NCBI GenBank assembly: GCA_030065755.1
Contig: JASJDA010000043.1
Location: 1-40,918, forward strand
DNA from: Prochloraceae cyanobacterium
GTDB lineage: Bacteria > Cyanobacteriota > Cyanobacteriia > Cyanobacteriales > JASJDA01
Reading direction: 5' to 3'
DNA length: 40,918 nucleotides
Both the position numbers and the translations under genes were made by a program. The stretch's first letter is position 1; every line of letters starts with the position of its first letter. Under the pieces are notes generated by a model. It saw only the letters and a program-made list of their open reading frames with translations. It was not told the origin of the DNA and did not search any database. This document shows, one piece after another, positions 29,436 to 38,822 of this stretch.

Positions 29436-30554
29436 ATGAGAGCTAAAAGGGATGAAATTCCACCTGCTGAATTGGTGGAGCCAGAGCTAACCGCAGAAGT
29501 GGTGCCATACCGGCTGCCACTGAGAGAACCTTACCGTTGGGCCAAAGGGCTGAACCGGTTGCGAGAGGGGTTGCTTGTTATATTTACTGCTGCTAATTGC
29601 CGAGGAATTGGTGAGGTTGCGTTCGGGCCACATGAGAAGCGGGACTTAGCTGGTGATAAACGGCAGCTAGAGGCGTGTTTGGGGCACTATAAGGTAGAAC
29701 AGCTCTTAAGTGAGTCCGCAGTGCTGCACCCGAGGATGCGCGCGGCGGTGGCATCGGCATGGTACAGTCTAGGGGCGCAGATAGCAGGGTGTGCTATGTC
29801 TGAGTTCGTCACCGGCGCTCAATTGGAGGAGTGTGTTCCGGTAAATGGCCTTATTGTAGCGGAGTCCCTTGAGGATATTGAGCAGCAGGCCCTAGAAATG
29901 GGACGGGCTGGATGTCGAGCTATAAAGCTTAAGTGTGGTAGCGACTCGGTGGCGCAGGACATCGAGCGTGCCAGAGCTATACGGGGCGTATTTGACGGTT
30001 TGCTGCGGTTGGATGCTAATGAGTCCTGGGATATTAGGGAGATGGTTGCCCATGGCGATACATTTGCAGAGCTTTCCCTTCAGTATATTGAACAACCGTT
30101 TCCCATTACAGATATTGCTGCGGCAAAGGACACAGTTGCAGCGTTGCCTGTTCCAATTGCAATTGATGAGTCAGCTACCTCAGCTGCGGTAATTGATGAG
30201 TTGCTCGAGAAGCTTGCAGTGCAGTACGTTATCTTGAAGCCAGCGCGACTCGGCGGCCCCGATAGGGTATGGGAGGCGATACAAAAGATTGCCCTCCGAG
30301 GTGCAAGGGGGATTGTTACGAATAGTTTGGAGACCTCGGTAGGACTCACCTGCGCCTTTGAGTGTGCGCGCATGCTTGGGGTGGTTGGTCCGATTCCCTG
30401 CTGTGGTTTGGGTACTGCTCGTTTTTTTGATACCTTTCCAACGACGCTTCCTAAAAGCGATAATTTCTCAATGCAGTATCAAGGGGGCGGTGGGCTCGGG
30501 GTCATGCTAGACGATGTTATCCTGAATAGTCTGCGGAAGGATTGGGGCAATTAG
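29436..30554 (+). CDS. Enolase-superfamily enzyme (MLE/OSBS/dipeptide-epimerase-like), probably acquired
   Basis: 372 residues. It has the (beta/alpha)8-barrel residues of the muconate-lactonising/mandelate-racemase subgroup: AIKLKCG (KxK base pair, about 166-168), RLDANESW (Asp), IEQPFP (Glu), AIDESAT (Asp) and ILKPARLGG (Lys). These fit an Mg2+-dependent enolisation on an acid substrate, as in o-succinylbenzoate synthase (MenC), muconate cycloisomerase or L-Ala-D/L-Glu epimerase, and the choice cannot be made from sequence alone. No menaquinone or phylloquinone genes flank it. Codon use is visibly more G/C-rich than in its neighbours (many GTG, GCG, GGG) and there is no CGATCG site, suggesting horizontal acquisition. 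Confidence 0.85.
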   Translation: MRAKRDEIPPAELVEPELTAEVVPYRLPLREPYRWAKGLNRLREGLLVIFTAANCRGIGEVAFGPHEKRDLAGDKRQLEACLGHYKVEQLLSESAVLHPRMRAAVASAWYSLGAQIAGCAMSEFVTGAQLEECVPVNGLIVAESLEDIEQQALEMGRAGCRAIKLKCGSDSVAQDIERARAIRGVFDGLLRLDANESWDIREMVAHGDTFAELSLQYIEQPFPITDIAAAKDTVAALPVPIAIDESATSAAVIDELLEKLAVQYVILKPARLGGPDRVWEAIQKIALRGARGIVTNSLETSVGLTCAFECARMLGVVGPIPCCGLGTARFFDTFPTTLPKSDNFSMQYQGGGGLGVMLDDVILNSLRKDWGN

Positions 30555-30683
30555 TTTTCGGAATAAAAAATAATTTCCTCATGCCCTTTTAAAAAATGAA
30601 TCTCTGAAATCAATATACAGCAATAAGTATAGGCTATTTGGGCACTATATGACAGCTTCTCTAGCATTGGGCCAACTGATAAG

Positions 30684-31316
30684 CTATTTCCTAAATATCA
30701 TATAAGTTCCTGTATTTTCTCTCGGATAATCTGGCTCTATTCTTCTTGGAGCTGTCAATTCAAGGACTAAAGGGTTGAAGTATTCGCAATATTTTTCGAC
30801 GCTTCTAGCTATAGTACATTGTCCTAACGGATCGTGTATATTTCCAAAAATTTGTGTTTCATCCGTTTCTTCACAAATTAAAATATGTCCGTGTGTTTTC
30901 AAACACCTTATCATCTCTTTAATAACTTTTTGTGCTTGCTCGTCTATAAGATGTTGCAAGAAAGTAAATGTTATTATTACATCAAATGTATCGCCAGAAA
31001 GTATCTTTGAGGAAAGATCGTTAACTTGAATAAAAGTAACGTTAGGAATAAGGGTAACAGCTTCATTGACAAACGATTGTTCTCTTTCAAGACCGATAAC
31101 CTTTGATGCAAACTCAGTTAAAACTTGAGTCATCCTACCATATCCACAACCAAATTCTGCTGCTGCATTGATTTTTCTTTTGTTGTTAATTAGGCTAAGA
31201 TAGCATCTAAGATCTTTTTGTTCGATATAATTACGAACTGACATCTTGGCGTCGTTTACATCGACCACATCCTTCATTTGATAAGGAATCCAGTTTTGTT
31301 GCTCAGAATTCATCAT
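30684..31316 (-). CDS. Class I SAM-dependent methyltransferase
   Basis: 210 residues. Rossmann-fold methyltransferase with motif I AEFGCGYGRMTQVL (about 52-65), motif II VIGLERE and motif IV DTFDVIITFTFLQHL, then a Methyltransf_11-like tail. The substrate cannot be told. The start is at one of two adjacent ATGs (31316 or 31313), and GAGGACA upstream is a weak ribosome site. It is A/T-rich and lies alone between the enolase-family gene and a tnpB relic. No pathway partners are visible. Confidence 0.85.
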   Translation of the reverse strand: MMNSEQQNWIPYQMKDVVDVNDAKMSVRNYIEQKDLRCYLSLINNKRKINAAAEFGCGYGRMTQVLTEFASKVIGLEREQSFVNEAVTLIPNVTFIQVNDLSSKILSGDTFDVIITFTFLQHLIDEQAQKVIKEMIRCLKTHGHILICEETDETQIFGNIHDPLGQCTIARSVEKYCEYFNPLVLELTAPRRIEPDYPRENTGTYMIFRK

Positions 31317-31536
31317 GTTGTGTCCTCAGCGGAAAAATGTCCTCTTAGTACAATTTCTCTTAGTGCAATTTAGAAAGTTATATGACATCATCTCTGAGGC
31401 TGTAGCAACTGGTCAAGCTGTTTATCGATAAAATTCAACTATTGTTCTTACAAGTGTCTTATTACCCTTAGTTTCTCGATAGCTAAGCAAATAAACTAAT
31501 TATTATAGCGTTAATTAATTATGCAAGAGGTCTATT

Positions 31537-31861
31537 AAAGATGCTCGTACCGATTTTCTGCACAAATTGACAACCAATTTGGTTAAAGAAAATAGCTCGA
31601 TCGCTATTGAGTACTTGGGTGTTAGAAACCTGGTCAAAAATCGCAAGTTGGCGCTTGTCTATATCCGATGAGGCTTGGGGACAGTTATTCCTATTTTTAA
31701 TAAGGAAGTCCTCATAAAGCAGTTAAGTTAAATACTCACGCAGATAAGTTATCGTAAAGGACTTCCTTATTAAAAATAAAAGATTTTCCAGGGGGCAAAA
31801 TGTTTCGTCAACTTGAATATAAATGTGATTGGTACGGGCGTCAATGTTGCAAAGTTTTTCT
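31537..31861 (+). pseudogene. tnpB: Decayed tnpB fragment of an IS200/605 element
   Basis: The plus strand reads KDARTDFLHKLTTNLVKENS, then SIAIEYLGVRNLVKNRKLA. After a frameshift it continues SISDEAWGQLF. A MITE then intervenes, and coding-like sequence resumes as MFRQLEYKCDWYGRQCCKV. These match the RuvC-II region of TnpB-type proteins (xxVENLxVxNMVKN, WGxFxRQLEYK). Start, zinc finger and ends are missing. It overlaps the 3' end of the symporter gene. Confidence 0.75.
31692..31778. mobile_element. MITE type B, copy 2 (87 bp), inside the tnpB fragment
   Basis: Perfect 20-bp terminal inverted repeats at 31692-31711 and 31759-31778, arm AAGGAAGTCC / GGACTTCCTT, flanked by TA on both sides. 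It has the same 87-bp length as copy 1 and a similar right interior (CAGATAAGTTATCG). It sits between WGQLF and RQLEYK of the broken tnpB. Sequence ATTTTCCAGG follows the right end in both B copies. Confidence 0.8.
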
Positions 31862-33274
31862 TGAGCAGATACTTCCGAAGATAATAATTAGTGAAGAAAC
31901 AGCCACCACTGGAATTACTGGAAGAAAACCAAAAGTCAAACTAGCAGGAAGCCACTGAAGCTGAAAACCAATAACCATTAACTCGCCAATAATAATCGAC
32001 AGAACACAACTGATTGGCGAAATATTTTTGCCGTACAAAGCTGCAATTACCGTGGGGAACAACACCGTTAGTCCGGTAAAAGTTTGAGTAGCGATCGCAA
32101 ATATGGTATTAGGAGGTTTATAAGCAATAATTAAACCAACGATCGCCAGAATAATAATTAATATCCTACCGATTAATGTCTGTTCTTTAAGAGAAGCTTC
32201 AGGACGTATATAGGAGAGATAGATATCTCTAGTGATTATGGAACTAAGAGCTAATAATTGAGAGTCTAAAGTTGACATAAAAGCAGCTAAGGCTCCAACC
32301 ATAATCACAGAAGTCAACCAATTAGGAGTATATTCTGTCAACATCATTGGCAAAATTCGATCGGCAGCTTTTCCTGATAAATCGGGAAAAGCAATATGAC
32401 CCCACATTCCGATAATTACTGGACAGATAAATAAAATTGCAGTTATCAAAGGATATAAAATTGTGGATATTTTTAAAGGTTTAGGAGTTTTAGAAGTATA
32501 AAAACGCATAAACATTTGGGGAAACATTGGCAGAGTAAAACTCCAGAGCGCCATAAAACTAAACCACTTTTTCTGAGTAAAGAAATCATTAACACCACCT
32601 CTCGAAAATAGTTGTGGTTCGATATTATATGCTTGCTGATTTGCTTCAATAAATCCGCCAAGATTGCTAGCAATAACTAGCATCGCTAGGAGCATCAAGA
32701 CAAACATTAAAATTCCTTGCAAAACATCAGTTAAAGCAACACTCAGCATTCCTCCAATAAATACGTAAATTACAATAACTAACGTTAAAAATGTTGCTCC
32801 GACAAAGTAAGGAACTTGTCCAGAAGTTAAATTTTCTAATAGATAACCTGCCCCAATAGGTTGTAATGCCAAATATGGTAAAGTAAAAATTACCATAACT
32901 GCTAAAAAAAGTAATTTCAAAGGTTTGTTCTGAAAACGAAATTCAATTAATTCTGGAGGTGTAATTAAGTTTTCTTGCTTGCCTAAAAGCCAAACCCTAT
33001 AGCCAATATAATAAAAAGATAAAGCAGCAAAACCAGTCCCGAAAGCCATCATGGGATAATAGCTAATGCCAATCCGATAACCTTCTCCAGCAAATCCTAG
33101 AAAGAAGAAAGAACTAAAATTAGTGGCAATTAAAGTAAAAAAAAGAACGACAGAACCGAGTTTTCGATTTGCTAAAAAATAATCTTCAGCCGTATTTGTT
33201 TGTTGTTTATAAGAGAATATGCCTAGTCCTAGAGTACCTAGTAAATAAATAGCAATTACTAAATAACCAATCAT
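31841..33274 (-). CDS. Sodium:solute symporter (SSS family)
   Basis: 477 residues, mostly hydrophobic, with about 13 predicted membrane helices. The N-terminal region (MIGYLVIAIYLLGTLGLGIF, AEDYFLANRKLG) and the middle (GGMLSVALTDVLQGILM; AAFMSTLDSQLLALSSIITRDIY) match the sodium:solute symporter family that includes PanF, PutP and others. The substrate is uncertain. The last few codons (RKTLQH) read antisense through the tnpB fragment, so the natural C-terminus has probably been replaced or shortened. A small membrane protein lies directly upstream (36 bp gap) and probably forms an operon with it. Confidence 0.9.
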   Translation of the reverse strand: MIGYLVIAIYLLGTLGLGIFSYKQQTNTAEDYFLANRKLGSVVLFFTLIATNFSSFFFLGFAGEGYRIGISYYPMMAFGTGFAALSFYYIGYRVWLLGKQENLITPPELIEFRFQNKPLKLLFLAVMVIFTLPYLALQPIGAGYLLENLTSGQVPYFVGATFLTLVIVIYVFIGGMLSVALTDVLQGILMFVLMLLAMLVIASNLGGFIEANQQAYNIEPQLFSRGGVNDFFTQKKWFSFMALWSFTLPMFPQMFMRFYTSKTPKPLKISTILYPLITAILFICPVIIGMWGHIAFPDLSGKAADRILPMMLTEYTPNWLTSVIMVGALAAFMSTLDSQLLALSSIITRDIYLSYIRPEASLKEQTLIGRILIIILAIVGLIIAYKPPNTIFAIATQTFTGLTVLFPTVIAALYGKNISPISCVLSIIIGELMVIGFQLQWLPASLTFGFLPVIPVVAVSSLIIIFGSICSRKTLQH

Positions 33275-33310
33275 TGTATTGACTTACATTGATGTTCTTG
33301 TAGTCGATCG

Positions 33311-33514
33311 TTACTCTGAGGGAGTTTTCCAGAATTTTAAAGTAAATATAAATATTAGACAAGAAAGAATAACTTGTAACCCAACAAAATAGAAAATCCA
33401 GCTGGGCAAATATAATAAAACAATAGAATCATTAGTTTGCCAATGCCAAAAATCTAATGAGAGTAAGAAAACTATAGTAAAACAAAAAAACCAAAAAGCT
33501 CGTGTATTTAACAT
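33311..33514 (-). CDS. Small membrane protein, DUF3311-like, partner of the symporter
   Basis: 67 residues with two predicted membrane helices (AFWFFCFTIVFLLSL and FYFVGLQVILSCLIFIFTL) and a short polar loop, PSWIFYF. Small two-helix proteins of this kind (DUF3311/YhdT-like) are typically encoded just before SSS-family symporters. It starts 36 bp before the symporter on the same strand, so the two are probably co-transcribed and may interact. Confidence 0.65.
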   Translation of the reverse strand: MLNTRAFWFFCFTIVFLLSLDFWHWQTNDSIVLLYLPSWIFYFVGLQVILSCLIFIFTLKFWKTPSE

Positions 33515-33796
33515 TTTTTACCAATCTAGAGAAAATGTTTTGAGGTCGATCGAGATTAGAAGCTAATTAAGAATTTGAAAATTTGAGCAGGCGATCGCTA
33601 ATTATATATCTAAATGAATAACGAAAAGATATCGATAAGCTAAATTTATATAATTCTCTGGAACAATATTTAGTTTCAAATCGTCGCATAAGTTGTTTTT
33701 TTTTAATCAGCAAAAATACCCAATTTTGTCCCATTTTCGACACTACTTTAAAAATATATTAATATTATTAGTGTTTGTTTTTAAGTATAAATACAC

Positions 33797-36085
33797 ATGA
33801 ATAATAATCAACAGATAATACCAAGCGATCCTTTATTTAAAGACCAGTGGCACTTATTAAACACTGGTCAGAATGGAATTAAACCTGGAATAGATTTAAA
33901 CGTAGTTCCGGTGTGGAGTAGTGGCTACACGGGCAAAGGAGTAAAGGTCGGTATTCTCGAAGGTGGCGGTACGGATACTACCCATCCCGATTTAGCTCCC
34001 AATTACGACACTAACATCGACTACAATGCCATTACTAACAACAGAAATGTTTATGTAGACAATGGTAAAGCGCACGCAACCGCCACTGCTGGCTTAATAG
34101 GAGCAGCAGCTAACAACAACATAGGGGGCGTAGGTGTTGCTTATGATGCAACGATCGCTAATTTCCAATTCGACTACGGTTCCACCGATACTCAAGCAGC
34201 AATTTCCTTTAACCAGGCTCTCTTGAGTGGCATGGACGTGATTAGTAATTCTTGGGGTACTTCTACGCCCTTTTACCGAAATTTCAGTGAGGCTCGGTGG
34301 AGTAGCTTTGCCCAAGCAATCGAAAACTCAGTCAAAAATGGTCGCGGCGGTTTAGGTACCGTTATAGTTAAATCTGCTGGCAATTATCGCAGAGACGACC
34401 AATGGACAAACGGGAGTAATTTCGTTAACTCTCCTTACACCATTGCTGTAGCTGGAGTAGGCCCTGAAGGAGACTACCGTTATAGCAGTAGTACAGGACC
34501 TAACATCCTAGTGGCAGCACCGACGAAAGGAACCAATAACTTGGGAGAAACTGTGGGAATTGTCACCACTGACGTAGCTGGCAGTGGGGGCTACAAGAGT
34601 GGTGACTATACAGATTCATTCTCCGGAACTTCTGCTTCTGCTCCTATGGTTGCGGGTGTGGTAGCACTGATGCTACAGGCAAATCCCCTACTCGGTTACC
34701 GTGACGTACAAGAGATCCTTGCCTACAGCGCTCGCCGCTATATCCTCAACGACCCTACTCCTCAAGACTCGCCTTGGGCAGAAAATGGCGCTAATAACTC
34801 CAATGGCGGCGGCCTGCATCACAATCTCGATTACGGTTTTGGTTTAACTGACGCGCATGCTGCTGTCCGTCTGGCAGAAAGTTGGAAAAAACAGCAGGTT
34901 TTCGCTAACGAGCAGGCAATTCCTTTATCTACGACAATATCTACATCTGGAGTTGACGCTAATGGTAATTCTTTTATTGCTAGTGAAATTACTGTAAATT
35001 CAGCTTTAGAGCTAGACCAAGTTGAAGTTAACCTCGACTTAAGACACAGCGATACTGGGGAATTAACCGTTGTTTTACAATCTCCATCTGGCAGTAGAAG
35101 TACCTTAATTAATAGTGGAACTGTTGATGTGAGTAGCAGTGGCACGGTAAGAAGTTATCCTGATGGGAAAGGTAAAGCATATGAGGGAAATAGCTTCAAG
35201 CTATCTTCGACTAATTTTTGGGGCGAGTCGGCAGAAGGAACTTGGAAGATAATTGTTACAGATACAAAATCTAACAGCAATAATTCTACTTTTAACGGCT
35301 GGACGTTAACTTTGCGAGGCGATGCCCTCACAAATGATAATACTTACATTTACAACGATGAATTTGCTAATTTTACTGCTGACAATGCTAGAAAAACTCT
35401 CAAAGACACTTCTGGTATTGACACGATTAACGCTGCTGCTGTGACTTCCGACATTGACTTACATCTAGCTCCAGGTATCGTTAATACTTTAGCGGGCAAT
35501 ACTCTCACAATTGCCAATGGCACGACTATTGAAAATGCGAGTGGTGGCGATGGCAACGACAAAATTATCGGTAACGGAGCAAATAATACTATAAAAGGTT
35601 ATAGAGGCAATGATTATTTGAGAGGAAATGGTGGTAACGACTCAATATTTGGTGGGACTGGCGATGACAATTTGCAAGGGAATACTGGAGCCGACCTTTT
35701 GTCTGGTGGAGATGGTAACGACTATCTCCGTGGTGGCTCTGATAGTGATACTCTCATTGGCGGTGCGGGACAAGATGCGTTTGTTTTCAATGGTTTGAAA
35801 CCAGGAGTTGATATTATTTCCGACTTTAAGAGTTTAGGAGAAGCCGATCTCATTAAGCTGTCTGCTAGTGGCTTTGGCGGCGGACTTACTTTGGGAGCTT
35901 TAGACGCCAGTCAATTTACTATCGGGTCTTCTGCTTCGAGCAATACCGATCGCATTATTTATAACTCTTCTACTGGCGGGTTATTCTTTGATATTGACGG
36001 TATGGGAGGACAAAACCAAGTGCGGTTTGCCTCTCTTTCTACCAATTTGGCTCTCAGTAACAATGACTTTGCCGTAATTGCTTAA
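33797..36085 (+). CDS. Subtilisin-family serine protease with P-domain and RTX repeats
   Basis: 762 residues. The S8/kexin-like peptidase domain (about 30-365) shows His93 (KAHATATAGL), SAGN for the oxyanion hole, and Ser279 (SGTSASAPMVAG). Where family members have the catalytic Asp (VxxxDDGxxxxHPDL), this protein has Glu55 (VGILEGGGTDTTHPDL), which is unusual. A proprotein-convertase P-domain follows (about 390-515: LRHSDTGELTVVLQSPSG, GESAEGTWKIIVTD). The C-terminal region has Ca2+-binding RTX repeats (GGDGNDKIIGNGANN, GGTGDDNLQGNTGADLL, GGDGNDYLRGG) and a FVF...DIISDF block. There is no N-terminal signal, and RTX repeats point to type I secretion. Activity is uncertain because of the Glu substitution. 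Confidence 0.88.
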   Translation: MNNNQQIIPSDPLFKDQWHLLNTGQNGIKPGIDLNVVPVWSSGYTGKGVKVGILEGGGTDTTHPDLAPNYDTNIDYNAITNNRNVYVDNGKAHATATAGLIGAAANNNIGGVGVAYDATIANFQFDYGSTDTQAAISFNQALLSGMDVISNSWGTSTPFYRNFSEARWSSFAQAIENSVKNGRGGLGTVIVKSAGNYRRDDQWTNGSNFVNSPYTIAVAGVGPEGDYRYSSSTGPNILVAAPTKGTNNLGETVGIVTTDVAGSGGYKSGDYTDSFSGTSASAPMVAGVVALMLQANPLLGYRDVQEILAYSARRYILNDPTPQDSPWAENGANNSNGGGLHHNLDYGFGLTDAHAAVRLAESWKKQQVFANEQAIPLSTTISTSGVDANGNSFIASEITVNSALELDQVEVNLDLRHSDTGELTVVLQSPSGSRSTLINSGTVDVSSSGTVRSYPDGKGKAYEGNSFKLSSTNFWGESAEGTWKIIVTDTKSNSNNSTFNGWTLTLRGDALTNDNTYIYNDEFANFTADNARKTLKDTSGIDTINAAAVTSDIDLHLAPGIVNTLAGNTLTIANGTTIENASGGDGNDKIIGNGANNTIKGYRGNDYLRGNGGNDSIFGGTGDDNLQGNTGADLLSGGDGNDYLRGGSDSDTLIGGAGQDAFVFNGLKPGVDIISDFKSLGEADLIKLSASGFGGGLTLGALDASQFTIGSSASSNTDRIIYNSSTGGLFFDIDGMGGQNQVRFASLSTNLALSNNDFAVIA

Positions 36086-36132
36086 CATTGAATGCCGCTA
36101 AGATAAGCTGAAACCCTGTTGTGGGAAAGGGT

Positions 36133-36262
36133 GCAGGGTGCAGGGAGAATTTATTAATTAAGCGATTGTTCAAAAGCAATTGCTATCAAGAATTCATTTT
36201 AAATTTAATCTCCCTGCCCCCTGCTCCTCTGCCTAAAAGCAGGATCGTTTATTAATTAAGCG
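36133..36262. repeat. Intergenic repeats between the protease and amylase genes
   Basis: TTTATTAATTAAGCG occurs twice as a direct repeat (36150-36164 and 36248-36262). Between them an inverted repeat, GGGTGCAGGGAGA / TCTCCCTGCCCCC, can form a stem with about a 60-nt loop. The pattern is typical of cyanobacterial dispersed repeats. No T-run follows, so it is not a standard terminator. Confidence 0.55.
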
Positions 36263-36285
36263 GATCTAATATTACATCAGCGGTA

Positions 36286-38361
36286 CTACCCAGTACCCTT
36301 AACTAGTAACAAAACTTCGGCTGGAGGAATGTCTCGAATCTCAATAAAGGCCGGACCACCTGATGAAGTCAAGTCTATGATTGGCACCTTCGAACCTATA
36401 GAATGAGAACCGTTAAAAAATTCACCACGAGAGGTTGCTGCTGTTTGCGCCGTATTTGCGATCACCTGAAATTCAGTTCCAAATTCGAGGAGTTCAGCCG
36501 ACACCACAATATCACCTCCACGAGATTCCAAACCATTTGGGTTGACGATACAAACCGCTTCGTCAGACTTCAAAATCCGCGACCAAGCAAATAACTCTCC
36601 AAAAGCGGGAAAATTATCAAATCCAGTACCAGGCAGACGAATCTGACGCGCAAATTGTTGTCCTTGTCTGAGCACAACGTTTTGAGAGCGTGCTTGACAA
36701 AGGGCTGCAATCCTAACATATGCTGGACTCGTCGTATCAAAGCAATGTTTGCCAGATGTTCCAAATGCACCAAAGCCAGGTATTGAGGTATCAAGGGTAT
36801 GGATATCTAAGCTAAAATTTGAGGGCTCTTCAACATCGATCAGTGGATGCTCTGGCCCAAACATCGTCTCTCGTAGATAACGATCGTTAAAGCTACCTGT
36901 AATCCAACCTTGCTCCAGTAAGAATTGAATCTGGGAGTGAGGTGGACCAGAAAATGCCTGCTCTGAACCGTAGTAAATACAAGGAATTCCTAGAGTAAAT
37001 AGCTGTAATGCTGTGGCAGCAACAATCTGATAGTCTTTAACAGAGTAATGCTCGGGAATTTCTGCTGAAAAACGAATTTTGTCACCGCTCACATGATCGT
37101 GATCGTCCACGATTGAAACATGGCGATCGCCAACGTTACGGTGAAATTCAAATTCTTGGCTAAACCGATCGAAATTATCAAGATACAACGAACCAGGGGC
37201 AAGTCCTTTACCCACAGCATTAATTTCGGTGCGGGCACTTCCAATATCGAGTGCAGCATCCAGGTTATTCTCAATCATGAAGAGGACATCACCAAAAATA
37301 TCCTGGAAGCGATCGCCTCCAGCTATTTCGCCTACCAAAAAGAAGTCATTCTTTCCAATTGTCTCAGCAAAATCTTTGATTGACCCACAAAATTTTCGAG
37401 TTTCATCAATTGAAATATGTTTGACTGTATCGATCCGAAATCCATCACAATCAGTCACAGCAATCCAATACTTGTAGATATCAGCAAGGAAACTCAAGGT
37501 TTCTCCCACATCCACAGCAAAGTCTTTTAAATCAAAAAAGTCAGTCCGCTTGTGCTCAGCGTGGGGATCTGTAACGTCCCCTCTTCCAAGGTCACCAAAA
37601 CCTGCTCTGGTGTAACGAGCTTCACTTTGCAACTCTCTGGGCCATACTCCGTCATCAGCATTGGCGAGCGTACTGCCATCAAAGGTGAAACTCTTGTTTT
37701 GTGAATCCCGCCACGCAAGCTGATAAGGATGATTCGAATCACCATAAAATTCAGGAAAGTGTAGATAGGGAGGAAGCCCTTCATCCCGATCCGGAGGTTG
37801 TCCCTGCCGAACATACCCCCAATTATTTCCAGAGTGGTTCATGATGATGTCCAGAATAATGAACATATCTCTAGCATGAACTTCTTCCACCAACTCCTGT
37901 AGCTCTTGACGAGTGCCAAAGCGTGGATCTATCTCTAAAAAGTCTTGAATACCATATCCGTGGTACGTATTAAGCCGACTTCTTTGCTTGAACATTGGAG
38001 CAACCCATAAGGTCGTGATGCCCAAACCTTTGAGATAATCCAGTTTGCTTTGAATACCTTTTATAGTGCCACCTTGCCACCGCTTACCAGACTCAGCCCA
38101 CTGTTGCCAATTTATGGAGAATGGAGTCGTCTGCTGACGCATCGCCGTAATTTCAGAACGGTTTAATAGTGGGCGATTAGCTTCCTTTCCATCACTGAAT
38201 CGGTCTGGAAGTAGAAAATAGAGTATTTCGTCTCGAAAACTATTGGGTGGAGAAGGGTGATATTGAATATCACCACGGCTTGCTCGATCGAGAACTTCAG
38301 TGCGAACCTCTTTAAGAGTTTCATATCGGGAGGTTGAGAATGCAACACGAGGAGAAACCAT
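36286..38361 (-). CDS. GH13 (alpha-amylase family) glycoside hydrolase
   Basis: 691 residues. It has the four GH13 regions in order: DIIMNHSG (I), GFRIDTVKH (II, nucleophile Asp), FFLVGEIAG (III, acid/base Glu) and SIVDDHDHVSGD (IV, transition-state Asp). It also has WVAPMFKQR and YYGSEQAF as sugar-contact segments. A C-terminal beta domain (about 590-691) follows the barrel. It would hydrolyse or transfer alpha-1,4-glucan such as glycogen. Exact activity is uncertain. No signal peptide is apparent, so it is probably cytosolic. The start at 38361 is a single ATG. The neighbours give no operon. Confidence 0.92.
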   Translation of the reverse strand: MVSPRVAFSTSRYETLKEVRTEVLDRASRGDIQYHPSPPNSFRDEILYFLLPDRFSDGKEANRPLLNRSEITAMRQQTTPFSINWQQWAESGKRWQGGTIKGIQSKLDYLKGLGITTLWVAPMFKQRSRLNTYHGYGIQDFLEIDPRFGTRQELQELVEEVHARDMFIILDIIMNHSGNNWGYVRQGQPPDRDEGLPPYLHFPEFYGDSNHPYQLAWRDSQNKSFTFDGSTLANADDGVWPRELQSEARYTRAGFGDLGRGDVTDPHAEHKRTDFFDLKDFAVDVGETLSFLADIYKYWIAVTDCDGFRIDTVKHISIDETRKFCGSIKDFAETIGKNDFFLVGEIAGGDRFQDIFGDVLFMIENNLDAALDIGSARTEINAVGKGLAPGSLYLDNFDRFSQEFEFHRNVGDRHVSIVDDHDHVSGDKIRFSAEIPEHYSVKDYQIVAATALQLFTLGIPCIYYGSEQAFSGPPHSQIQFLLEQGWITGSFNDRYLRETMFGPEHPLIDVEEPSNFSLDIHTLDTSIPGFGAFGTSGKHCFDTTSPAYVRIAALCQARSQNVVLRQGQQFARQIRLPGTGFDNFPAFGELFAWSRILKSDEAVCIVNPNGLESRGGDIVVSAELLEFGTEFQVIANTAQTAATSRGEFFNGSHSIGSKVPIIDLTSSGGPAFIEIRDIPPAEVLLLVKGTG

Positions 38362-38807
38362 AGTTCAGTAATAAGGTAGGGTCTAATTCTTAACTTGTTA
38401 AGTTCTAGGCTGCGATGTCAAAATTATGTTTTTGGACTCAGTTAATTATTGAGTTTTTTTTGGAATTTGTCAGTGAGAAAAAGTAATAAAAAGTAAGGTT
38501 TTGTCGCAAAAAGTGCCCAAAACAATATAACTCTCTGGTTATTTATCAGTACTTTTTTAGGTTTTGTTGCAACCCGATCGCCTCCAGCGTTTATTAGAAA
38601 TTTGGCGCAAAGCAGTTTAATGGTACGAAAATACTATTACCTGGCGATCGATATAGGAATCACCACCCAGCTGGGTAAAATAACACTTTATTTATCGGCA
38701 CATTGACCAACACGAACAGAAAATATTAGGTCAAAATAATTTAATGGTGATTATAAGTACTTGAGTAATTGCCCGTACTCGGTTAAAGTCTCATCAAGAA
38801 TGTTTCC
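38362..38807. other. Unassigned intergenic region (about 446 bp)
   Basis: A/T-rich with several CGATCG sites and no ORF of useful length. Short coding-like stretches (for example reading RLLEIWRKA near 38590 on the plus strand) are broken by stops. They could be the worn remains of a gene, but I cannot name it. No RNA gene or terminator was recognised. Confidence 0.3.
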
Positions 38808-38822
38808 TTGTTGGTCACTTTC

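Noticed and set aside
38500-38700. Possible worn coding fragment upstream of yvcK
   Set aside because: Short stretches look coding but are broken by stops in each frame and match no family I can name, so it is reported only as an unassigned region.
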